From an uncultured Clostridia bacterium (GTDB taxonomy: Bacteria > Bacillota > Clostridia > TANB77 > CAG-508), in the NCBI GenBank assembly GCA_934133175.1, contig CAKPAX010000006.1, positions 1-63,563 on the forward strand: a DNA stretch of 63,563 bases, read 5' to 3'. A program made the position numbers and the translations under genes. This document shows positions 57,406 to 63,563 of the stretch, one piece after another (within the stretch, counting starts at the first letter, position 1; every line of letters begins with the position of its first letter). Below the pieces are notes generated by a model, which did no database searches, was not told the DNA's origin, and saw nothing but the letters and a program-made list of their open reading frames with translations.

Positions 57406-58458
57406 TTAAAATTTTAACTTATTTAAAATTGCTTCTTGCTTTACAATTTTTCTATCATGTGTTGCCATTATGTTTATTAATTCTTCATAACTTGTCTTTT
57501 TCGGATTCCACCCTAATTCAGTAATTGCTTTTGTTGGATTTCCTAATAAATTTACAACATCTGTTGGTCTAAAGATTTTTGAATTTACACATACCATCAT
57601 TTTACCCGTTTTAACATCATATCCTTTTTCATTTAAGCCTTTTCCTTCCCAACGAATTGATATTCCATTAGCTTTAAATACTTTTTCGGTAAAATCACGT
57701 ACTGTATGCTGTTCTCCTGTTGCAATTACAAAATCATCAGGTTTTTCATGTTGTAAAATAAGCCACATACATTCAACATAGTCTTTAGCATATCCCCAAT
57801 CTCTTAAAGAATCTAAATTTCCTAATTCTAAATATTCTTGTAATCCTTCTGCTATTCTTGCTGTAGCCAATGTTATTTTACGTGTAACAAAATTTTCTCC
57901 TCTACGTTCAGATTCATGATTAAACAAAATTCCATTGCACGCAAACATATTATATGCTTCTCTATATTGTTTTACCATCCAATATCCATATTGTTTTGCT
58001 ATGGCATATGGGCTATATGGATAAAATGGTGTATTTTCATCTTGCGGACTATTTTTTACTTTTCCATATAACTCAGAAGTTGATGCCTGATAAATTTTAC
58101 AAGTTTTTTCTAATTGCAAAATACGAACTGCTTCCAATATTCTTAAAACACCCAAGGCATCTATATTAGATGTATATTCAGGAACCTCAAAACTTGTTCC
58201 AACATGACTTTGTGCTGCTAAATTATATATTTCGTCTGGATTTACTTCTTTAATAATTCTTATAATATTTATTGAATCTAACAAATCTCCTTCATGTAAT
58301 ACTATGGAATTATTTTTAATTAAATGTTCTATTCTTTCTGTATTAGATGTAGAAGCCCTTCTAATAATTCCATGAACTTCATATCCTTTTTCTAACAAAA
58401 ACTCAGCCAAATAAGATCCATCTTGTCCAGTAATTCCAGTTATTAATGCTTTTTTCAT
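57406..58458 (-). CDS. gmd: GDP-mannose 4,6-dehydratase
   Basis: Converts GDP-D-mannose to GDP-4-keto-6-deoxy-D-mannose, first step to GDP-L-fucose. The NADP Rossmann motif is ITGITGQDGSYLAEFLLEKG. IYNLAAQSHVGTSFEVPEYT, YQASTSELYGK (catalytic Thr/Ser and Glu) and SPYAIAKQYGYWMVKQYREA (YxxxK) follow. FNHESERRGENFVTRKITLA and LDSLRDWGYAKDYVECMW are the substrate-binding blocks. 350 aa is normal. With fcl in the same operon the GDP-fucose route is complete from GDP-mannose. Confidence 0.96.
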   Translation of the reverse strand: MKKALITGITGQDGSYLAEFLLEKGYEVHGIIRRASTSNTERIEHLIKNNSIVLHEGDLLDSINIIRIIKEVNPDEIYNLAAQSHVGTSFEVPEYTSNIDALGVLRILEAVRILQLEKTCKIYQASTSELYGKVKNSPQDENTPFYPYSPYAIAKQYGYWMVKQYREAYNMFACNGILFNHESERRGENFVTRKITLATARIAEGLQEYLELGNLDSLRDWGYAKDYVECMWLILQHEKPDDFVIATGEQHTVRDFTEKVFKANGISIRWEGKGLNEKGYDVKTGKMMVCVNSKIFRPTDVVNLLGNPTKAITELGWNPKKTSYEELINIMATHDRKIVKQEAILNKLKF

Positions 58459-58541
58459 ATTTTATTTATCATATAATGAAATTCATTATATGTTCCCCCT
58501 TTCTTTAATTTCTTAATATTCAAAAATTATTTTAATTATTT

Positions 58542-59708
58542 TTATATATTATTTACTTTATCCTTTAAAACCTCTTTATAAATAGAAAAAACTTTATTAG
58601 AGTTTTTAACAGCATCAAAATTTTCTAACGCAAATTTTTCTGCATTTATGGACATTCTTTTTCTGTTTTCTATATCATCTACAAGATTTAAAAGTTTATT
58701 TTCAAAATCTGAAAAATCACTATTAAATAAATATCCTGTAACATTATCTTGTATTAATTCATTAATTCCACCAATATTAGAGCCAATAGATACCTTTCCC
58801 ATGGCACTAGTTTCTATTATACTTCTAGCAAAATGAGGTTTAATAAATGGAACGATATTAATATCAGATGATGAAATTATTTCAGGTACATCACTTCTAA
58901 ATGGAATTATATGTATATTTTTATATTTTTTTGAAATTCCCACAACATTTTTAACATATTTATTAGTATTATTTTTTAATCCTACTATACAAAAATGAAT
59001 ATCATTTCTAGTTTCAAGTATTTTTTTTGCATTATTAATTAATTCTATAGTTCCATTTTCTTTGCTAATTCTTGCCAAATAAAGACATATTACATCATTT
59101 TCGCTAATATTTAATTCCTTCCTTAAAACTAAAGATTTTATTGTAGAATTATATTTTTTTAAATCAACAAAATTATATATTATATCAATTTTCTTATTTG
59201 TTTTCATAGATTCTGCATCATATTTATCTATTGCAATATATCTATTAACATATTTATTATTATTTTTTCTAAGAATATTACCCCAAAATCCATCTAATAA
59301 CGGTTCTCTTACATGACAAATAATAGGAATATCTTTATTACATTTTCTTATTGCTTTTGCACACATAAATAAACATGTACTATTAAGATGGACAATATCA
59401 GGTTTTATTTTATTATAAACTTTTTTTGTAATAAAATAAGTACTAAAACGATATATTAAATTACGTATTATTTTTTTTAAAGATATTCCTGAAACAGTAC
59501 TTCCATGCCAAGCACCTAAACCTCTTTCATAAATTACATTTGCCCCAACACTTCCAAACAACTTAGAACAACCATCATAATCTTGACCCACTAAAACATA
59601 TGGTTCATATTTATTTTTATCTAATTTTTCAATTAAAAAAGCTAAGCTTCGTGGTGATCCAGCTAATGCACCAGAATGATGAATATACAATATTTTTATT
59701 TTTTTCAT
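58542..59708 (-). CDS. Family 4 glycosyltransferase
   Basis: 388-aa GT-B transferase. The N-terminal domain starts KILYIHHSGALAGSPRSLAF (the Gly/Ser-rich loop). The C-terminal donor-binding domain has VICLYLARISKENGTIELIN, DIHFCIVGLKN, IHIIPFRSDVPEIISSSDIN and ARSIIETSAMGKVSIGSNIG (the E(x7)E-type region, IIETSAMG). LIQDNVTGYLFNSD follows. It would add a sugar, often from a GDP- or UDP-donor, to the lipid-linked repeat unit. It sits between manC and gmd, so a GDP-sugar donor is plausible. Confidence 0.88.
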   Translation of the reverse strand: MKKIKILYIHHSGALAGSPRSLAFLIEKLDKNKYEPYVLVGQDYDGCSKLFGSVGANVIYERGLGAWHGSTVSGISLKKIIRNLIYRFSTYFITKKVYNKIKPDIVHLNSTCLFMCAKAIRKCNKDIPIICHVREPLLDGFWGNILRKNNNKYVNRYIAIDKYDAESMKTNKKIDIIYNFVDLKKYNSTIKSLVLRKELNISENDVICLYLARISKENGTIELINNAKKILETRNDIHFCIVGLKNNTNKYVKNVVGISKKYKNIHIIPFRSDVPEIISSSDINIVPFIKPHFARSIIETSAMGKVSIGSNIGGINELIQDNVTGYLFNSDFSDFENKLLNLVDDIENRKRMSINAEKFALENFDAVKNSNKVFSIYKEVLKDKVNNI

Positions 59709-59749
59709 AAATTTTCTTCTCCGTATACTAATATTTTTACTTATATATG

Positions 59750-60748
59750 TTAATTATATTGCTCTAAATTTTCAACATATTTTTTTATATAACTAGATTG
59801 TTCTTTGTTTGTTACAATTATACCATTTTTACTTGCTGCAACAATAATATCTTCTGTACCCATACATAATATTGGAATATCAAGTTCATTTATAATATTA
59901 GTATTTTTACAGGAATCACTTCGAATACCCTTTCCTATAATATTATCTCCTATAGTTTCTACTAATGTATTCCAGGTTCCTATATCTTTCCAGTTTCCAT
60001 CAAACCTCATTACTTGAATTTGTTTTTCTTTTTCTAATACTGCATAATCAAAACTTATATTTTCCAATTTTTCAAATTTATTTTGTAAATCATAATAATC
60101 TTTAAAATTTATCATTTTATGTGCTAAATTTAATAAATATTCTATCTTAAAGGCTAAAATACCACCATTCCATAATGCACCATTTTTAATATATTCCTTA
60201 GCTTTTTCTTCTGTTGGTTTTTCTTTAAATTCTTGTACTTCCGATATTTTACATTTTATATTTTCAGGAATAATATAACCATATTTAGAACTTGGATATG
60301 TAGGAACTATCCCCATTAAATTTATATTAGCTTTACTTTTTAAAGACACTTCATATAAATCTTTTAATGCCAAAAAATATTCATCATCTACAGAAGAATC
60401 TACAGGGCATACTATAATAGTTTCACTTTTATCAATTTTTTTTACATCATATAAATATGATACAGCAAGTACAATCGCAGGGAAGGTATCCTTTTTACAA
60501 GGTTCTATTGACAAATCAACATTTTCACCAATTTGTTCTTTTATAATTGGAACTTGCTCTTTTGAAGTTGCTATTGTTATTTGCGAAATAGAATCTAGTT
60601 TTTTAATTTTATTATATATATTCTCAATCATAGATATATATTTTCCATCATTATTTTTTAATAATTTAATAAATTGTTTTGCCCTAACTCCATTTGAAAG
60701 TGGCCATAATCTTTTTCCAGATCCACCTGATAATAAAATTACATTCAT
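59750..60748 (-). CDS. manC: Mannose-1-phosphate guanylyltransferase
   Basis: Makes GDP-mannose from mannose-1-phosphate and GTP. The nucleotidyltransferase signature is ILLSGGSGKRLWPLSNGVRA. FPAIVLAVSYLYD, VCPVDSSVDDEYFL, GIVPTYPSSKYGYI, VQEFKEKPTEEKAKEYIK, WNGGILAFKIEYLL and FDGNWKDIGTWNTL are all present. 332 aa covers the GT-A domain with a short C-terminal beta-helix and no phosphomannose isomerase domain. It supplies gmd. Phosphomannomutase is not in the window and must be elsewhere. Confidence 0.93.
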   Translation of the reverse strand: MNVILLSGGSGKRLWPLSNGVRAKQFIKLLKNNDGKYISMIENIYNKIKKLDSISQITIATSKEQVPIIKEQIGENVDLSIEPCKKDTFPAIVLAVSYLYDVKKIDKSETIIVCPVDSSVDDEYFLALKDLYEVSLKSKANINLMGIVPTYPSSKYGYIIPENIKCKISEVQEFKEKPTEEKAKEYIKNGALWNGGILAFKIEYLLNLAHKMINFKDYYDLQNKFEKLENISFDYAVLEKEKQIQVMRFDGNWKDIGTWNTLVETIGDNIIGKGIRSDSCKNTNIINELDIPILCMGTEDIIVAASKNGIIVTNKEQSSYIKKYVENLEQYN

Positions 60749-60768
60749 TTAACTTTTTCACTTCCTCT

Positions 60769-61710
60769 TTATCTTTCAACACGTCTTGGATTACTTAAAA
60801 AATCTTCATATGTCAACTTTATTCCATCTCTCAATTCTGTTTTATATTTCCATCCTAAATTTATTAATTTTGTTGTATCTAACAATTTTCTAGGTGTTCC
60901 ATTTGGTTTTGTTTTATCCCATATTATTTTACCTTTATATCCTATTGTTTCAGCAACTAAAGTTGTTAAATCTTTTATTGTTATTTCTTTTCCTGTTCCT
61001 GCATTTACTGTCTCATTTCCACTATAATTATTCATTAAAAACACACATAAATTAGCTAAATCATCTACATATAAAAATTCTCGCAAAGGTGTTCCATCTC
61101 CCCAACAAGTAACTGTTGGTAAATTTTTTTCTTTAGCCTCATGAAATCTTCTAATAAGTGCTGGTAGCACATGACTATGTGTTGGATGATAATTATCATT
61201 TGGTCCATAAAGATTAGTTGGCATAACACTAATATAATCTGTTCCATATTGTTTATTTAAATATTCACAATATTTTAAACCAGAAATTTTTGCTAATGCA
61301 TATGCTTCATTTGTTTTTTCTAAGGAACTTGTTAATAAGTATTCTTCTTTTATTGGCTGTGGTGTCATTTTAGGATAAATGCACGAAGAACCTAAAAATT
61401 CAAGTTTTTTACAATTATTTTTCCATGCAGAATGTATTACGTTCATTTCTAATGTCATATTTTCGTACATAAAATCAGCTAGTGCTTCTTCGTTTGCTAA
61501 TATTCCACCAACTTTTGCTGCCGCAAGAAATACATATTCTGGTTTTTCTTTTACAAAAAATTCTTCTACATCTTTTTGACAACACAAATCTAATTCTTTA
61601 CGTGTTCTTGTAATTATATTTGTATAACCTTGTTTATTTAATTCTCTTACAATTGCAGAACCTACCATTCCCTTATGTCCTGCCACATATATTTTTGAAT
61701 TTTTTTCCAT
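60769..61710 (-). CDS. fcl: GDP-L-fucose synthase
   Basis: Epimerase-reductase converting GDP-4-keto-6-deoxymannose to GDP-L-fucose with NADPH. The Rossmann motif is YVAGHKGMVGSAIVRELNKQ. VFLAAAKVGGILANEEALAD, FLGSSCIYPKMTPQPIKEEY (the Ser/Cys catalytic region) and NEAYALAKISGLKYCEYLNK (YxxxK) follow. PTNLYGPNDNYHPTHSHVLP contains the His acid, and CWGDGTPLREFLYVDDLANL is the C-terminal signature. 313 aa is normal. Its position two genes before gmd fits the usual fucose cassette. Confidence 0.95.
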   Translation of the reverse strand: MEKNSKIYVAGHKGMVGSAIVRELNKQGYTNIITRTRKELDLCCQKDVEEFFVKEKPEYVFLAAAKVGGILANEEALADFMYENMTLEMNVIHSAWKNNCKKLEFLGSSCIYPKMTPQPIKEEYLLTSSLEKTNEAYALAKISGLKYCEYLNKQYGTDYISVMPTNLYGPNDNYHPTHSHVLPALIRRFHEAKEKNLPTVTCWGDGTPLREFLYVDDLANLCVFLMNNYSGNETVNAGTGKEITIKDLTTLVAETIGYKGKIIWDKTKPNGTPRKLLDTTKLINLGWKYKTELRDGIKLTYEDFLSNPRRVER

Positions 61711-61767
61711 ATGTTTTTTCTCCTTATTATTTTATATTACAAACCTTTTATTATTAAAATTTAAATT

Positions 61768-63168
61768 TTATTTTATAATTAAATTTTTAGCCACATTTAA
61801 TATTTTATTTATATCTTTTTTATATATAAATAAAATCATTGTAAATAAAAATATTTCTAATAATACATTTTGTACAAAACTTATTCTTAAAGAAATTATA
61901 GAAACAATAAAATATATTATTAATACTTTAAAACTTTTTTTCAAATTTATTTTTAAATTAATTAAATCCTTACTAATTTTATATCTAAGAATTGTATTTA
62001 CTAATCCACCTACACTTTGTCCCAATATTACACCAGTAACACCTATTTTATAAATTGTTAAAAATGAAATAATTATAGTTATTATTGCTCCTGTTAAAGT
62101 TGTAATAAATTGATATTTATTTTTTTCTGCTATTTTAAATGCTATTGACAAATTAGTAGATATAAGCATTATAAAAGAATATATTAGTAACATTGGTACA
62201 TATATTTTTGATTGATAATATTCTGTTTTAGCTATAACTACGTAAAAAATCATAATTATTGGAATGCATAAAGTTAAAAAAATTAGTGCTTTTTCAATAA
62301 GTTGTTGTAGTATTTTTTCTAATTGCAAAGTAGCCTCATTTTTTTCTAAAACAAGCATTTCTTCTGTTAATGCCTTATTTATTATAATTCCCAAAAAGTT
62401 TACAACAATAGTAAATTTACTAGCAAATGAATATAAACCTGTTGCGCTTGCACCTAAGCTGTTTTGAATAATTGTTTTTCCAAATCCTGTAATTAACCAT
62501 AAAGAAATATCATTTATAACTAATGGAAAAGAAAATACTAACATTTTTTTTAATAATTTAGTATCAAATTGTTTTATATTTATTTTTTTTATAATTTTTA
62601 AATTACATTCTAAAAAAGTTAATATAACAAAATTACTAAATATATTTGCTATAAAAAGTCCTTTAACATCCATTTTTAAAATACATATTAATATTACTAT
62701 AGCTATTAAATTTATAAAAGCTCCAATTACAGAAGATTTTACATATATTTTTGTTTTATTTTGACATCTAGCATAATATTGCCATACAGTAGATAATCCA
62801 TAAAAAATATAAACTAATACAATATATATATATAATTGTTCATTTTTTATAAAATTATAATATATTATTCCTACTATTAATATTACCGTTGTAACTATTA
62901 ATGAAAAAATTGCAGAAGTATTTATAACCTGTTTTTTTTCATTATCTAATTTAGTTGATAACATATATTTTAATATTGATTCCCATATACTTAGAAAGGC
63001 TATTGGAACAATTATATTGGCTAATGTTTGTATGTACTCATATTTTCCTAAATTTTCTGAATTTATATAAAAAGCATATATAAATATCATTACTGCTGAG
63101 AGTAATTTTGTTGATATATTTCCTATAAAATAAATTCCTATTTTTCTTGCCAATTTTACATATTTCAT
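61768..63168 (-). CDS. wzx: Lipid-linked oligosaccharide flippase (Wzx/MATE-like)
   Basis: 466 aa with 12-14 membrane helices, polysaccharide biosynthesis (PST/Wzx) family. The start KLARKIGIYFIGNISTKLLS and FASKFTIVVNFLGIIINKAL, GFGKTIIQNSLGASATGLYS and VTGVILGQSVGGLVNTILRY are family blocks. It flips undecaprenyl-linked repeat units across the membrane for the Wzy-type polymerase encoded downstream. First gene after a consensus promoter (63190-63219), with AGAGGAG before the ATG. Confidence 0.9.
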   Translation of the reverse strand: MKYVKLARKIGIYFIGNISTKLLSAVMIFIYAFYINSENLGKYEYIQTLANIIVPIAFLSIWESILKYMLSTKLDNEKKQVINTSAIFSLIVTTVILIVGIIYYNFIKNEQLYIYIVLVYIFYGLSTVWQYYARCQNKTKIYVKSSVIGAFINLIAIVILICILKMDVKGLFIANIFSNFVILTFLECNLKIIKKINIKQFDTKLLKKMLVFSFPLVINDISLWLITGFGKTIIQNSLGASATGLYSFASKFTIVVNFLGIIINKALTEEMLVLEKNEATLQLEKILQQLIEKALIFLTLCIPIIMIFYVVIAKTEYYQSKIYVPMLLIYSFIMLISTNLSIAFKIAEKNKYQFITTLTGAIITIIISFLTIYKIGVTGVILGQSVGGLVNTILRYKISKDLINLKINLKKSFKVLIIYFIVSIISLRISFVQNVLLEIFLFTMILFIYKKDINKILNVAKNLIIK

Positions 63169-63189
63169 TACTGCTCCTCTTTTTGAATT

Positions 63190-63219
63190 ATTCTATCACT
63201 TATATTAATTTAATGTCAA
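63190..63219 (-). promoter_or_regulatory. Promoter of the polysaccharide operon
   Basis: Minus strand: -35 TTGACA (63219-63214, consensus), 18-bp spacer, -10 TAGAAT (63195-63190). No strong terminator is seen until after the last gene, so it may drive all nine genes down to 52129. Confidence 0.75.
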
Positions 63220-63264
63220 TTAATTTAGCACTTTTTATTGTAAGCGGTCAATTTGAAGGCGTAA

Positions 63265-63308
63265 AATAACCCCAGATTTTTAAGTTTTGCTTAAATTTCT
63301 GAGGTATT
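63265..63308 (-). terminator. Terminator of the gene entering from the right edge
   Basis: AATAACCCCAGATTTTTAAG / CTTAAATTTCTGAGGTATT stem with G-U pairs, followed on the minus strand by TTTACGCC. Confidence 0.65.
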
Positions 63309-63312
63309 ATTT

Positions 63313-63563
63313 TTATTCCAAATTTAGTTCTGTATATTCTTCTTCATAATTTTTTATTTCGTTTGGCAATTCTTCTGACCATGATAAATGTTTCTCTATG
63401 TCTGTGTCTTTTTGTTCTCCCTTCAGCTCTAGTATTTGCTTTCTAAAATATGTTGCTCCATATGCAACATATTCTGTCTTACTTTTCCAAATGATTGTTT
63501 TAATTTACTTTCCACATCAAAAACTGTTTTTACATCTCCATTTTTTAGTATTTCTTTTACTAA
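63313..63563 (-). pseudogene. Broken coding remnant entering from the right edge (transposase-like start?)
   Basis: From the edge one frame reads LVKEILKNGDVKTVFDVESK, then LKQSFGK, reminiscent of the N-terminus of IS256-type (Transposase_mut) transposases. After about 63485 the protein-like frame changes to SKTEYVAYGATYFRKQILEL, then DIEKHLSWSEELPNEI and YTELNLE, stopping at 63313. The two pieces do not obviously belong to one family. Either a frameshift or a deletion junction. Identity uncertain. Confidence 0.35.

Noticed and set aside
60769..61710. Antisense and alternative-frame ORFs over fcl and the other polysaccharide genes
   Set aside because: All are shadows of confidently identified genes without ribosome sites.

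Overview
The window reads as chromosome of a very AT-rich, low-GC, spore-forming-type member of the Clostridia, probably an uncultured gut lineage. The evidence is strong AGGAGG ribosome sites, sigma-A promoters with 17-bp spacers, a YabP-YabQ-DivIC sporulation/division cluster, Rho, an RF2 gene with a programmed frameshift and clostridial prepilin-like GLUG proteins. The species assignment is inference. Almost all genes lie on the minus strand.

Region 1 (1-4.4 kb) is a graveyard of mobile and defence genes. It holds two related leader modules that look like type III toxin-antitoxin antitoxin RNAs with degraded toxin starts, a 472-aa unknown gene between them, and an aldo/keto reductase fused to a frameshifted RhuM-Fic protein. 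Region 2 (4.4-22.5 kb) is mostly housekeeping: HAD phosphatase, PH-domain protein, rho, divIC-yabQ-yabP, aspartokinase, prfB, gpmA, a ZIP transporter, a large frameshifted prepilin-like GLUG protein, a MazG-like protein, a RelB-Nudix fusion, a GNAT protein, a PHP phosphoesterase, a YgjV-like membrane protein and an HD protein. Fragments of pepC, a GNAT gene and a P-loop kinase are scattered among them.

Region 3 (22.7-29.0 kb) is the most striking locus. A 6.3-kb element carrying a tyrosine integrase appears to have inserted into the 3' end of secA. A 39-bp imperfect copy of the secA tail, followed by its own terminator, sits at the far end. TTGGCGACA repeats near both ends look like integrase arm sites. 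Cargo: a histidine phosphatase, a 200-aa unknown, a hydrolase-transglutaminase two-domain protein and a frameshifted DUF1016 nuclease.

Region 4 (29-50 kb) holds secA, an OB-fold membrane protein, an AI-2E family permease, a Cys-rich CBS protein, murD, a cytidylate-kinase-like gene, a small alarmone synthetase, uvrA, cysE, uvrB, a GH3 glycosidase, a glycosyltransferase and a Bax-inhibitor-1 homologue. Two copies of an 82-nt GC-rich repeat lie here. Each sits inside a long inverted repeat whose sequence is different at each site.

Region 5 (50-63.2 kb) has a zeta-toxin/antitoxin pair and then one long surface-polysaccharide operon, read from a good promoter at about 63.2 kb: flippase, GDP-fucose synthase, ManC, glycosyltransferases, Gmd, polymerase/ligase and a UDP-sugar dehydrogenase. 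It would make GDP-mannose and GDP-fucose and assemble and export a fucose- and uronate-containing glycan.

Three broken genes (RhuM-Fic, GLUG and DUF1016) are each restored by removing one plus-strand G that follows CC, so some of the decay may be sequencing error.
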